Source of the DNA: Erythrophleum ivorense | Taxonomy: Eukaryota; Streptophyta; Magnoliopsida; Fabales; Fabaceae | Reading direction: 5' to 3' | Assembly (NCBI GenBank): GCA_026724425.1 | Contig: JAIUCV010000400.1 | Coordinates: forward strand, 620,001 to 684,000 | DNA length: 64,000 nucleotides | Shown here: positions 47,501 through 59,667 of the stretch, piece after piece | Numbering within the stretch: the first letter of the stretch is position 1 | How the letters are laid out: the number at the start of each line of letters is the position of its first letter | The notes under the pieces: model-generated | Seen by the model: the letters and a program-made list of their open reading frames with translations, nothing else | Database searches by the model: none | Told to the model about the DNA's origin: nothing | Position numbers and translations under genes: made by a program

Positions 47501-49675
47501 AATGCTTCCTTCTGGTTTGTCTTATTAACCTATGTTCCTTGATTGTGCAGGATTCATTGCACAAATATGAGTTGTTACACATCGGAGGAAGTTATAGGGT
47601 CTGTTTATTCCGGTATGACATATGATGAGATAAAATTGGGTGGATTTAAAGTTCACAATGCATCTCCTGGTGTTCTTGGTCGCTGTTTCATTGAGGTAGG
47701 TCTCATACAGAAATTCTGTGGGTGACCATGCACACACTTGTCTCTATAAATTTTAGTGAATATATATGAGGTATATTTTAATAAATGTTGCTGATAATTA
47801 TGAACAGGTTGAGAATGGTTTCAAGGGTAACAGTTTTCCAGTGATAATAGCTGATGCAACCATTTGTAAGGAGTTGCGGTTACTTGAGTCTGAGTTTGAT
47901 ATGGAGGCAAAATTATGTGATGCTGTTGCTGAAGAGCATGCTTATGAGTTTGCAAGGAGTGGGTCAAGGGAGGAGGTTTTGCACTTTTTGAATGAGCTTG
48001 GCTGGCTATTCCAAAGAAAAAGGTCCTCATATGCACATGAGGTTCCAAACTATTCACTTGACAGGTTCAAATTTTTACTCGCATTTTCTGTGCAAAGAAA
48101 CTGTTTAATGTTAGTCAAAACCCTTATGGATATCCTGGTTGAGGAACACTTGGAAGGGGAATGGATGTCCAAGGGGTCAGTGGAGATGCTGAATGCAATT
48201 CAACTCTTAAATCGAGCTGTGGAAAGAAGGTACATAGAAATGGTTGACCTGCTCGTTCAGTATTCTATACCTAGCAAAAGTGACACATCCAGGAAATATG
48301 TATTTCCGCCGAATCTTGAGGGACCTGCTGGTATTACACCCTTACATTTGGCTGCTTGCACATCAGGTTCTGAGGGTGTAATTGACTCTCTGACAAATGA
48401 TCCGCAAGAGGTAATTTGTTTTCCCTACTTCAGTAGTTTGAGGTTTTTATAGGAATTTTTCTTACTAGTCTGAGTTTACTTATACATTTTTCTAAAAGAA
48501 GAAAAATATTCTGATTGGATTACACAGCGTGAGGTTGTCTAAAGTGGTTATTGTGGGTAAAAATTTTGTCTCTTTCCTGGATTGCATTGAAAGCGGGATT
48601 TTCTACTGTAGACCTTAATTTAAAGTAGACAGGATGTTCTCTTGCTTTTCTCTCTAAGTTTCGTAGCCTCCTTTTTCTTGGCAGTGGTGGGGGAGGTGGG
48701 TGGCTATGGGGATTTCATAATGACAGGTTGAGTCCCCTGAGGCTGTACTTTGTGCTCCATCCGTGGGGAAGTAAGAGAAGAAAAGGGAAGAGAATCGGGT
48801 GATTGGTAACTTTAACCTTGATTGTAGGAGTGAAAACTAAGATATAGAGTAGTTGAATTATCATGGCGTTTGGTTCAGGACATCATTTGGGTTCAATTCC
48901 AATGTTATCTCACTTTTGATGATGAGATCAATATGATAACTATCTGGTGTTTGATACACACGTGTTTTTTGGATTTGCCCAAAATTTTTGGAATTCATTT
49001 ATTTATTTATTTATTTTTGAGGGGTGGCTATTTGGTTTTGGCACATTTCCTGTAACAGTACTGTATGGTCCTGGAATATGGGTCAATGAAGCAACTGTGA
49101 ATTATTTTTTTTCTACCCTTGTTCACCGGAATTGAATTACTATCAAGCACACTACTGTTCATTTTAGCTGTATGTTCGATAAGTATTAGAAATGCCCGTA
49201 TGCTTCACTTATTTAATTAGGAGCTTATGCTCTTTTGTTTATGTAGATTGGATTGAACTGCTGGGAGTCCCTTGTGGATGCAAATGGGCAGACTCCTTAT
49301 ACCTATGCCATGATGAGAAATAATGCCTCTTATAACATGCTGATTGCTCGGAAAATTGCTGATAGAGAAAACGGTCAAGTTTCAGTAACAATTGAAACTG
49401 AGATAGAGCAACCACCGGTGAGAATTCAGCATAAACCAAGCCCTAGTAATGAAGTGGGACAAGGTCAGAGACCTTGCGCTAAGTGTGTAGTTGCTGCAAT
49501 GCACTACAATAGGAGAGTTCTGGGTTCGCAGGGACTGCTTTACCGTCCCTACATTCATCCTGTGCTTGCTATTGCTGCCGTCTGTGTATGTGTTTGTGTA
49601 TTCTTCCGTGGAGGCCCTGAAATAGGTTCATTTGCTCCCTTCAAGTGGGAAAATTTGGATTATGGCACAATTTAA
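44581..49675 (+). CDS. SPL14: SQUAMOSA promoter-binding-like protein 14 (SBP-box, ankyrin repeats)
   Basis: Exons 44581-45161, 45422-45612, 45689-46530, 46663-46737, 46848-46955, 47037-47154, 47330-47465, 47551-47695, 47808-48410 and 49247-49675 join in frame to 1075 residues, the normal size for the long SPL1/12/14/16 class. The SBP domain (about 146-222) has both zinc fingers (CQVDNC...HRRHKVCELH; RFCQQCSRFH) and the overlapping nuclear signal KRSCRRRLAGHNRRRRK. It is split by intron 1, as is usual in this family. The N-terminal motif WNWDTVRFVAKPLD and the C-terminal ankyrin region (GITPLHLAA..., ANGQTPYTYAMMRNN, about 840-960) follow the subfamily plan. A hydrophobic segment VLAIAAVCVCVCVFF lies near residue 1040. 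SBP proteins bind GTAC cores; Arabidopsis SPL14 affects development and fumonisin sensitivity and, as a long-class member, is not a miR156 target. No miR156 site was recognised here either. No frame breaks seen. Confidence 0.95.
45188..45208. repeat. (GT)n microsatellite in SPL14 intron 1
   Basis: Ten gt units run 27 bases after the intron donor. Confidence 0.95.
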
Positions 49676-50629
49676 TACTATTGGTAAATTAGATTTAGAT
49701 GAAGGGAATGAAAGTAAGGCATAAAATAGGGAAAGGTCCCGTTCTTCCTTTTTTTCCCACATGGCAAAACTGCTTTAGAAGGGAAACAGGGCATTTTGTG
49801 TTGGGAGCCCGTTGCAGACATATCTAAAGCTGACGTCTAGCTATGCTTGGCTGATCCGCAAGAATCAGGGAACTAAAGCTGGTCTGTGTACAGAGTGACT
49901 CGGAAGCTGCGTGTTTTCCTTTTATGCCAGAGTTACAGGACCAGAAAGGCCTAAATGTTTATCCATTGTTGGATTTTTCAAAATTTTAAATAAAATTCAG
50001 CAGTTTAGATCATATACGATAATTTAAGCTGGAGAGGGGAAATAGCCGCCGGTGCAGGCAATAATGAGAGTCACTAGCATTCAGAATGAAATTACACAAG
50101 ATCTGATGGGGAGAACTGAGTGGAGGAAATGTTGATTATTGAAGTTGGGCGCTGCCTCCCAGCAGTCGGCCAGAAAAATTTTAAAAAGGAAAAAATATCT
50201 TCTGCTTTCTTTTTCCATATAATTTGTTAGACTTGAAATTATTAGTCCAAGGTATTTAGATGTATGCATTTCATTATTGTAAAAATGATTAGAGGATGCT
50301 GATCATATAACTATAGTTAAATGGTGGATTTTCTTTTTCTTTTTTCATGTATAGTGTATTTCGTGTCAACGTTTTATTCTGCGCTTCCCTCAACCATTTC
50401 TTCGTAAAGTCTTGTGGCCTCTGATTTCCCATTGTGAATATTTTATCATAAATACTATTTATGGTTATGATTTTATAGTATATTAGTGAATCAATAAATA
50501 ATTGTTGTAAAAAAAGATAATTTATGATATAATTTTTTGACGTCGATTGATATATGTAATTAATTTCATTTGTTATTGTTGAATAAATAAATAATTATAA
50601 AAATTACTAGTGAATTGATTAAATCTATT
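49676..50629 (+). other. SPL14 3'UTR and downstream spacer
   Basis: No gene seen. The first few hundred bases are balanced in composition and probably 3'UTR; possible poly(A) signals are aataaa-like strings near 49990 and 50495. From about 50300 the sequence becomes AT-rich up to the LINE. Confidence 0.5.
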
Positions 50630-50640
50630 TTGGGTATTTC
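50630..50640. repeat. Target-site duplication of the RTE-type LINE (left copy)
   Basis: ttgggtatttc here and at 53804-53814. The two leading t bases could belong to the TTG tail on the right, so the true duplication is 9-11 bp. Confidence 0.85.
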
Positions 50641-53600
50641 ATAGCCGGTCCCAAGCCCGGGAAAAAGAGGAGGGTTGTGTTAGGCAGTCGACAGCCAACG
50701 TAAAACTTTGTCGAATCTTTATGACATGGACAATCGATATATTAAACGTAAAGCTAGGTCGTTGCCTGTAAGTAACGCGCTGTATAGCTCGGGTACAGTG
50801 AGAAGTGAGCAAAAGCCGCTGCATCGACGCCTGGATGTAGTGAAAAATAAGCAAAGGTTCCCACATTTTCGTGAACGAATGTGGCAAAAGAAGCTAGTTC
50901 ATGAGAGTAGGATTCGTTTTGGCACTTGGAATATAGGTACACTTACGGGCAAGTCTATGGAAATAGTAGATACTATGATTAGGAGGAGGATTAATTTTAT
51001 GTGTCTACAAGAAACTAAATGGGTAGGAGAAAAAGCGAAAGAATTAGACACTTTAGGTTTTAAACTTTGGTATACTGGTAAGGCTAAATTTAGAAATGGA
51101 GTAGGTATAATTGTAGATAAGTTTTGGAAAAATGCGATAGTGGATGTAAAAAGGTTGGGAGATAGAATTATTGCATTAAAGTTTGTAGTAGAAAAGGAAA
51201 TCTTTAATGTTATTAGTGCTTATGCACCACAAGTAGGGCTAGAAGAATATCACAAGGTAAAGTTTTGGGAGGATTTAGAATGTTTAGTTCAAGAAATACC
51301 ACTCGGAGAAAAGATTCTTTTAGGAGGAGATTTAAATGGTCATGTGGGAAGGGTATCTTCAGGGTACGAGGGTGTTCATGGAGGATATGGCATAGGGGAA
51401 GCAAATGCAGAGGGTAAAACTATTCTAGATTTCTCATTAGCGTTCGATCTTATATTAGCTAACACTTGTTTTAGAAAGCGTGAGGAACACCTTATCACGT
51501 ATAAAAGTGGAAGGGTATGTTCTCAAATTGATTTCTTTCTTATAAAGAAATCAGATAGAAAACTTTGTATAGATTGCAAAGTTATCCCTGGAGAGAGTTT
51601 AACTACTCAGCATAGAGTTTTGATTATGGATGTAAGAGTTAAGAGGAGAGTAAAAAACAAAGGCGAAGATAGGGTGTTAAGAACTAAGTGGTGGCAACTA
51701 AAGGGGGATAAAGAAAGGAATTTGCAGAGACGGATTGTGGAGGAAGGATCTTGGGAAATACAAGGAAATGCTAATGATATGTGGAATGGAATGGCTAAAG
51801 AAATTAGGAAGATAGCAAGGGAAATATTAGGTGAATCAAAGGGTTTTGGACCTAGGGATAAAGAATCTTGGTGGTGGGATGCGAGTGTACAAAATAAGAT
51901 TAAAGTTAAAAGAGAGTGTTACAAAGTGTGGTCATTATGTAAGAGTAATGAAAATTGGGAAAAATATAAAGTAGCAAGAAAAGACACTAAGAAGGCAGTG
52001 AGTGAAGCGAAAGCAAGGGCATTTGATGGATTATACCAATCTTTAGGTACTAAAGTTGGAGAAAGAAGTATTTATAAGCTAGCTAAAAGTAGGGAAAGAA
52101 AAACAAGAGATGTGGACCAAGTGAAATGCATCAAGGATGAAAAAGGGAAAGTGTTAGTAACGGAACAAGATATCAGAGAACGGTGGAAGGATTATTTTCA
52201 TAGGCTTTTTAATGAAGGACATGAGATTTTATTGCAATCGGATAGACTAGATATTAGAGAAGAGGATCAAAATTATACTTTTTATCGTAGGATTCGTGAG
52301 GTAGAGGTAAAAGAAGCATTACAACGAATGGAGAATGGCAGAGCAGTTGGACCGGATAATATACCCATTGAGGTATGGAAGAGTTTAGGAGGGAAAGGCA
52401 TAAGTTGGCTCACAAAGTTATTTAATGAAATTATGAGATCTAAAAGAATGCCAGACGAGTGGAGGAAAAGTACTTTAATCCCTATTTATAAGAGTAAATG
52501 GGACATTCAAAATTGTGCAAATTATAGAGGAATTAAACTCATGAGCCACACTATGAAATTATGGGAAAGAGTAATTGAGAGAAGGTTAAGGAAAGAGACT
52601 CAAGTGATGGAGAATCAATTTGGTTTTATGCCAGGAAGGTCAACTATGGAAGCAATATACTTGTTACGAAGATTAATGGAGAGATATCGAGAGAATCAAA
52701 GAGATTTACACATGGTATTTATCGATTTAGAAAAAGCATATGATAGAGTGCCAAGAGAGGTTCTATGGAAGGCTTTGGAGAAAAAAGGAGTTCGTATAGC
52801 TTATATTCGAGCAATCCAAGACATGTATGATAAGGTTACAACTAGCGTAGTAACAAAAGGTGGACTTACGGAAGATTTTCCGATAACTGTTGGTTTACAT
52901 CAAGGGTCAACTCTGAGCCCTTATCTTTTTACTTTAGTTTTGGATGTGCTTACTGAACATATCCAAGAGCCGGTGCCACAGTGCATGCTTTTTGCAGATG
53001 ATATTGTTCTAGTTGGAGAATCGAGAGAGGAAATGAATGAGAAGTTAGAGAGGTGGAGACTAGCTTTGGAAGCTTATGGATTTCGTTTAAGTAGAAGTAA
53101 AACGGAGTATATGGAGTGTAAGTTTAGTAAGAGGCACACCATTTCTAGCGTAGAAGTAAAAATTGGAGAACATATCCTACCACAAGTCACACGATTTAAG
53201 TATCTTGGATCTATCATACAACATAACGGAGAAATAGAAGAAGATGTAAAGCATAGGATTCAAGCGGGGTGGATGAAATGGAGGAGTGCCTCGGGTGTTA
53301 TTTGTGATAGAAGAGTACCACTCAAACTTAAGGGTAAATTCTACCGCACAGTTATAAGACCTGCAATGTTGTATGGAACTGAGTGTTGGGCAATAAAAAG
53401 TCAACAAGAAAATAAGTTAAATGTTGCAGAGATGAGAATGTTGCGTTGGATGAGTGGACACACTAGAAGAGATAGAATTAGAAATGAATGCATTAGAGAG
53501 AAGGTGGAAGTCGCTCCTATTGTGGAAAAGATGGTAGAATCGAGACTTAGATGGTTTGGTCATGTGGGGAGGAGACCTATAGAAGCCCCAGTTAGGAGAG

Positions 53601-53803
53601 TAGATGAGATGGAGAATAGTCCAATAACTAGAGGTAGAGGAAGACCAAGAAAAACTATAGGAGAAATTATTAAGAGAGATTTAGATTTAAATGGTCTATC
53701 TAAAAATATGATTTATGATAGATGTTTATGGCGTCGATTGATCCATGTAGCCGACCCCACTTAGTGGGAAAAGGCTTTGTTGTTGTTGTTGTTGTTGTTG
53801 TTG
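50641..53803 (+). mobile_element. RTE-type non-LTR retrotransposon, full length and apparently intact
   Basis: About 3.16 kb: a short 5' leader beginning atagccggtcccaagcccgg, one long ORF, almost no 3'UTR, and a (TTG)n tail. It is flanked by a target duplication. A single ORF with endonuclease and reverse transcriptase, no RNase H, a very short 3'UTR and a microsatellite tail instead of poly(A) are RTE-clade traits. The ORF has no break, so insertion should be recent. It lies between the SPL14 3' end and the DC1 gene, in the same orientation as SPL14. Confidence 0.9.
50726..53764 (+). CDS. RTE LINE polyprotein: AP endonuclease plus reverse transcriptase
   Basis: 1012 codons from the ATG at 50726; the frame is open from 50708 but without an earlier ATG. 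The apurinic-type endonuclease occupies about residues 60-300, with FGTWNIGTL, the catalytic QETKW, AYAPQ, and GGDLNGHVG, then SQIDFFLI. The reverse transcriptase occupies about 530-810, with NYRGIKLMSHTMKLWERV, FIDLEKAYDRVPREVLW, GLHQGSTLSPYLF and the catalytic FADDIVLVGE near residue 755. A C-terminal region with CIREKVEVAPI and RWFGHVGRRP follows, ending RCLWRRLIHVADP, a well-conserved end in plant RTE elements. In the family the protein nicks the target and copies its own RNA at the nick. All catalytic blocks I can recognise are kept. Whether it is expressed cannot be told. Confidence 0.92.
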   Translation: MDNRYIKRKARSLPVSNALYSSGTVRSEQKPLHRRLDVVKNKQRFPHFRERMWQKKLVHESRIRFGTWNIGTLTGKSMEIVDTMIRRRINFMCLQETKWVGEKAKELDTLGFKLWYTGKAKFRNGVGIIVDKFWKNAIVDVKRLGDRIIALKFVVEKEIFNVISAYAPQVGLEEYHKVKFWEDLECLVQEIPLGEKILLGGDLNGHVGRVSSGYEGVHGGYGIGEANAEGKTILDFSLAFDLILANTCFRKREEHLITYKSGRVCSQIDFFLIKKSDRKLCIDCKVIPGESLTTQHRVLIMDVRVKRRVKNKGEDRVLRTKWWQLKGDKERNLQRRIVEEGSWEIQGNANDMWNGMAKEIRKIAREILGESKGFGPRDKESWWWDASVQNKIKVKRECYKVWSLCKSNENWEKYKVARKDTKKAVSEAKARAFDGLYQSLGTKVGERSIYKLAKSRERKTRDVDQVKCIKDEKGKVLVTEQDIRERWKDYFHRLFNEGHEILLQSDRLDIREEDQNYTFYRRIREVEVKEALQRMENGRAVGPDNIPIEVWKSLGGKGISWLTKLFNEIMRSKRMPDEWRKSTLIPIYKSKWDIQNCANYRGIKLMSHTMKLWERVIERRLRKETQVMENQFGFMPGRSTMEAIYLLRRLMERYRENQRDLHMVFIDLEKAYDRVPREVLWKALEKKGVRIAYIRAIQDMYDKVTTSVVTKGGLTEDFPITVGLHQGSTLSPYLFTLVLDVLTEHIQEPVPQCMLFADDIVLVGESREEMNEKLERWRLALEAYGFRLSRSKTEYMECKFSKRHTISSVEVKIGEHILPQVTRFKYLGSIIQHNGEIEEDVKHRIQAGWMKWRSASGVICDRRVPLKLKGKFYRTVIRPAMLYGTECWAIKSQQENKLNVAEMRMLRWMSGHTRRDRIRNECIREKVEVAPIVEKMVESRLRWFGHVGRRPIEAPVRRVDEMENSPITRGRGRPRKTIGEIIKRDLDLNGLSKNMIYDRCLWRRLIHVADPT

Positions 53804-53806
53804 TTG
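53778..53806. repeat. (TTG)n tail of the RTE element
   Basis: Nine to ten ttg units directly after the ORF end and short 3'UTR, running into the target duplication. This is the RTE-type 3' tail. Confidence 0.95.
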
Positions 53807-53814
53807 GGTATTTC

Positions 53815-54819
53815 GATTTTATGGTACCCGGCAGTGCAACTTAATTAAGCTTTTAGTTATGGGGAGTGAGGTAAAACAATTTAAATCCGTAGTCTTTGTA
53901 TATTTTTTACCCTGAAATTAATACAAATACAGAAATAAGGCTAGAAACGAGAAAGGTGAAAAAATGTTGTCATATGAAATGAAAATAAAATGCAGATAAA
54001 ACTAATATTGAAGATATTTCAAAAGTCCATTTACTTCTTTGTACTCCTACTCCGGAGTTCATTTTTGGCAATCATGTTCTACGGAGTATTTGTTATTACT
54101 TCCATTCATATTTTGTAATATAAATTTATAAAATTCACATAATTTAATTTTAAATTATAGTTGAATTAGATTATAAATTTAAACTGAGAATTGCTTATCT
54201 ATTAAAATATAAATAGTAATAATATTGAACTTTTCAGTACCACAATATAATAAATATTTCTTTTATTCTTGTAAAGGAACATGGTTTAGGAAGACAGAAG
54301 AATACAATTAATATTGTAAATTAACTCAACACACATATCATACCAAGCCATTTATATAAAAAAGAAAAAAAAACTAGTTATAATCTCTTAAATTACAGCC
54401 TAATTATAATTTTAGTATACAAATATTAAATATAACACTTTATCTCTCTAAACTATTATAAAAAAAATATTTTATATTAGTTAAAACTAAGATTTACAAA
54501 TATCAAGGAATTATCACCTGATATTTTATTCGTTCACTTTATTTTTTAATTTCTCTCTCCACGACTTTTGGTATTTGAATCCCCTAAACCATTTTAGAAG
54601 ATAATGTAGGAGAGAAATAGAGGAAGAAGGTGCCCACTTGAGTGTGTCCCGTCCAAAATCTATCTTTCTGTGGACATCAATCTTACATTTTTTATATACA
54701 TTTTTTGCAAATTTTAATTTTTAAAACGTTAATTTTACTAATATTTAACATTTTTTAAATAAAAATTTAAAGAGATAAACTGTTTTTAGTTATTTAATTC
54801 TTTCCAGTTGCAGGTGTAA
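53815..54819. other. AT-rich spacer
   Basis: No gene seen between the RTE element and the DC1 gene. The last 200 bases probably include the 3'UTR of the DC1 gene on the minus strand. Confidence 0.5.
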
Positions 54820-56295
54820 TTAAAAATGAGATGATGTAGTTGGATTAGTATGATTATTATTAGGTTTTCCTCTGGTGATATTTTGGACAAGGACTTCCCC
54901 CATGCCCTCTCCAAGACCCTCAATCAAGCCTCCGATGAACTCAATGACGACCTGGGAAGCAAGGCGGGCTGCTGTGCCCAGCATGCTGGGCTTATCGAGG
55001 CCCTTGATACCATTGGCTTGGAGGCCATTAACCATATTTTTGGCACACACTGCATGCAGATGATAATCGCAGAGGGTGCAGTGGTACACTCGCCCCGATC
55101 TTCTCCTCTTGCACTCACCGCATACAAAACCACCTCCGGAATCGCCGTTTGAGGAGGAGGAGGAGGCTGTGGCAGCGGCAGGTAGGAGTTTCAGGGTGTG
55201 AGGATGGCCCGAGTACTTGATTTCGGTGGAGAGCATAGCACAGCAGGGATGCATCTGAAATCCACATGCACTGCATATGAACGCATAACCTTTGCTCTGT
55301 TTCCCACAGACATCGCATTTCGATTTCATGATTCCGCCTTTCACTGAATAAATGAATCAGGATATTTATTGACAGCTATATATAGGGCATGTATGAAACT
55401 GAAATTAAAGTAATTAGCCTACTTAGGTTAAATTAGTATTTTATTTTTGTAATTTTATTTAAAATTTTAACATGATCTCTTAATTTTAAAATGTGTTAAA
55501 TTAAAATAGCCTTATCTTTTATTTGTCCCAAAAATGCCTTAAATTATTAAATCGGTCAAACTAATTATTACTTACGATGAGATAATATCTCATATAATTA
55601 TTAGTTATTAGTTATATCTTATATGATTGTTGATTCGATTAGTTGTACAATTTTGTAAAAATCTCAAATCAAGCAATATTTTTGCATACAATAAAGGCTT
55701 AGGCTAGGCTCTATACAGTGCAGTAGGAGCTCATCTCAGCCTTCCATTATATGTTATTTCAACTATGAATGTCAATTTAAGATGTTTATGAGACAAAACA
55801 TAGGATAATATAGTATATATTAAACTTAAAAAAGACAAAGTCAAATAAATTTATGGAGGAAAATATTAAAAAACAAATTAATTAATTACCTGGTTTGGAA
55901 TGGAACAAGATGAGATGGTGGGAATGGAACGGATGGGCCTTGAGGGCAGGAGGAGCCAAGGCACAGAAGTCATGCACCTGAAAATCGCATTGTTGACAAG
56001 CGAACCTCTTGCCTGATCCGTACTCCTTGCACCCTGCGCAAGTATAGAGGTCAGGCAGCTCCAACTGCACGAGAGGGTGCTGTGGGTGACTGAAGTTTAC
56101 TATTTCTTCGCCAAATATTGCGTCTGGGGATGTGGGGAATTCCACCATAGCTGCTGATTTTCTGGTCACCAAATACTCATCCTTGGCACCGGGGCTACCT
56201 GACGAAGATTTTTTCACCACGAATGTTGTTGTCTTCTTCACTACTTCCGCTTTTTGGCTCTTCATGCTCTGCCTGCAACTTAACAATTGTTTCAT
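54820..56295 (-). CDS. DC1-domain Cys/His-rich protein
   Basis: Two exons on the minus strand, 56295-55890 and 55343-54820, joined through donor gtaatt and acceptor ttcag to 309 residues. Zinc-binding units in order: a DC1 motif at about 65-133 (HPQHPLVQLELPDLYTCAGC, CQQCDFQVHDFCA); a C1-like unit just after the junction (CDVCGKQSKGYAFICSACGF, HPCC); and another DC1 at about 185-237 (GHPHTLKLL, CGECKRRRSGRVYHC, CDYHLHAVCA). The C-terminal 70 residues are Gly-rich and end in an Asn/Thr-rich tail. The DC1 family is plant-specific and its molecular role is poorly known; some members take part in stress and defence signalling. An upstream acceptor-like ttgcag makes a start at the Met ten codons further in, or an extra 5' exon, possible. 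Confidence 0.85.
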
Positions 56296-59200
56296 TCGTG
56301 CAGCAAATGCCTAGATTGATGGGGAATATATTAGCCTACAAAAGTTGACACTATTCAAAATACCATGTAGAAAGAGGGAGCCATCAAGGCATCTTGAAAA
56401 ACATATAAATTGCATGTGCAACTATTGGTACAACTTTTGGGATGGGCTACTTAAATCACCCATTTTTGTCTGAAAATATAATAAAAAATGTTTGTATACT
56501 TTTACTTAATAACCTAAACTTTTAAGTTAAAATGATTATCAATATAGTATCAAAATAATTTAGAATTGGATTCTCATTATTATTATCTTAATTAAAATTA
56601 CTTTTTCAAATTAGGTATAGTTAATTTATCCACACTTTAAGACTGAGATTTTCGATGTGAAATAATGTGTTGAGAATTATAATAAAAATTATCTACAAGC
56701 CCTCGTATAAGTTTTAAATTTGAGTCCTTGATAATTTTAGTGTATTAGCTTATTTTCATTTTATTTTTTGGACTCCCAATGATCTTAGTGCTTTTGGATA
56801 TATAGGAGGAACTGACTGCTAGGTCCCCAATTTAAGTTTGTGTTTTAGGGATGTTTGTAAATTGATTCATAGAGCCAACTGTATATATATATATATAATG
56901 GCTAGCTGAGCTTAGTTTAAGTGATGGGTAAGACAAATTTTCAATTCAAAATCATAATAACAATATTCTAATATGTCAAAAATTTTAATTTTAAAGTTGA
57001 CTTGTTTTTGAAGGATATTGGATTAAACTACATGCATCTAAAAAGTGATTTATATTTGTTCTCAAAAAATAGTTAACTTTGAATCAAAATTATATACGAG
57101 CTTGTTAGATAAATTTGATGTACTTTTATTCTTAAAATACCAATGACTTTATTCGAATTTTAAATTCAAATAACTTCAATTCATACTTTTGTTTTGAAAC
57201 TTTAAAAACATAATTAATAGTAGTAAACAATTTAATTTTTGGCAGATGAATTCAGCAAAAAGAAACAAAACTTTTGATGTAGAACAAGTTATTGATGTTA
57301 AATGGTATTGAAATAGAAGTTTAACTCTCTTTTCCTTCTTTCTTTTTAGTTTAGGCTCCTAGAAGGCGGACACGTAATTAGAACGATATTTAAATGAATC
57401 ATAACAGAGGGGCTGGTTATGCCCCTTGAAAAGCCAGCATGGGAATAATTAAGTAGGGCCCTATATATAGTTTTGATTCTCAATAATTTCAGATATCAGC
57501 CGAAGATGGAGTTAGAAGGAATAAAAAGAGATGCTGCTGCCCCCAAAGTCAAGAGGTTTCTTTTACGCGATTAGTTATGGGATACAAATAAGTTTTCTTT
57601 TTTTCCTTTTTTTTTCCCCCTCAATAAGTTCCGGACAAATATGACCCCAATCCACACAACCCATGAGAATTCTAATATACGATTTAAAGTGCCTCAACAG
57701 AAAATAGTATAGGCTTTTGGCAAATTGAACTGGCTAGATTCATGAAAGACGTGGAAGTGCATTCCGTTTATTTTTAATGACCAATATATAGTCTCCTTTT
57801 CCCTGAAATTTCATTGTTTTATGAGTTGGAAAGCAAATATTTCACGAAAGCCAAGCAATGGATGCTTTTTTTTTTTTCAATCCCTTGACTAAGTGTCACT
57901 GATGCCCAATTATTTGTTCATGTCTTGCAAGCGATTCCGATTGTATATTTTGCTTTATCCTATTTGTACACCAAGAAATACACAAATGAAACTTTAAAAA
58001 GGAAAAGAAAGATATTCCTTGATCTTTAATCTTTAAGACTTTTAGCTCCTATTGCATATCCTTTTCCAATTTCCACCATAGCTGTTATCACTTTTCGTTA
58101 TAAGTAGGACTTAGCCAACAAATAAAACTAATGGATAAAGAGATATATGGTAATCATACGCAACCCCCTTCTCTCTTCACAAGAAAATCTTTAAACATCG
58201 ATCTTCAAATTTCTAGTTTTGTATATGGTGACTAATCTGCCAACAAGATGCTGATCCATTAATTTGCAAATGAGGAGAGTCAATCATGCGAAGGTTCAGA
58301 GAACAAGGAGGTACCCCAATCATCGACCCTTTTTCTTCAACCAGAGACTTGGTTAGAACCCAAAAAACAAAAACAAAAACAAAACTTTAAATTATAAAAA
58401 AAATTATTTAAACACTAATTAAAATTATAAACACCAATAACAAAATTTTGGATAAATTATTCTCTCATCTTTTTGAAGATAACTTGATTATACCATCCTT
58501 TCCTATATTATACAAATTTACACTGATCTTTTGTGAAACCCAAAAAAAAAAATCCTTCAATTAAATATATTTTTACTAAATTACCCTCAAGTTCATAACA
58601 ATTTTTTCAAAAAAAAAAATAAAATCAAAATTTAAAATCATTTATTAAAAATAATTAATTAAAAATAAAAACAATATGTATATATAAATATTTTTTAAAA
58701 ATTTAACCAATTAAAAGATAATAATTAATAATATTTAAATTTAACAACAATATGTATATATAAATATATAATTAATCAACATAAACACTATTAAAATTAT
58801 AATAACATTTTCCGGTAAATTTACTTTTTTAAACAGAAAAATAAGAACATTAAAAATGTTGGATAACCACTTTTTAATGTTATTTTAAAAAAAATCAATT
58901 TATCTTAAAAAATATTTTGATTAAAATAGATTTAATCATATATTTTCTTTTTCTTTTTTCTTTTTTGGTGTACAGGGCGGGTAATGAAAAGTTTTATAAT
59001 AGATGAAAATAGCGTAATTAAGTCATTCTTAAGATAAGGGTGAATAACTTACTCTAAAATTTTTAGAATGAAATTGTGTGCATAAATTCAATAACTCTGA
59101 GAGAATTTTTTTTCACATTTCTTATTTTTTAAATTGGAAAATTTTGACAATAATTATTTATTATTATTATTAAAAAAACGGAAAAGACATCCCTTCGTTC

Positions 59201-59455
59201 TCCGCCTCCAGTTTGTGTCTCAATCTATAAGCAAACACTTCAAGAACTCAATTTATCCAACAAGTAATTACATTTATAAATATATTACGATAACATATAT
59301 AATACATATTAATTTGTAAATAATATTTCAATCACACTATCTGTCACAAAATAGCTCTAGTATCCTTCGTTATACATATGGTGCCTGTGTAAATTTACGA
59401 ACCATTCTCCGAACGCAACTTCCATTTTTGTTCTTTTGTTCTCCATTAGAGACTA
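56296..59455. other. AT-rich intergenic DNA
   Basis: No gene with a recognisable product. Near 57465-57560 a TATA-like tatatatag is followed at 57506 by a 22-codon frame (MELEGIKRDAAAPKVKRFLL...), which may be a fragment of a lost gene or a chance micro-ORF. 58360-58960 is almost pure A/T. Confidence 0.5.
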
Positions 59456-59667
59456 TTATGGTACATTGTAAATACAGGTGCATCCGGTTCCTTTCCCTTG
59501 CTGTGATTCACGGATTCGTTTTCCATTCTTTTTTCCTTTGCCCTTAATTTCCCGTCCCGAATGGATTGCAGTAATTAGTAAACATAAGTAGCTTATCACT
59601 TGTGACATCTGATCTTGAAACAAATTCCTTCCCTTTGTAAGTCTACGCACTTCTCGGCGATGTGAAC

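Noticed and set aside
57506..57571. Micro-ORF after a TATA-like sequence
   Set aside because: Only 22 codons, with no continuation through a plausible splice site. It is noted in the spacer entry but not called as a gene.
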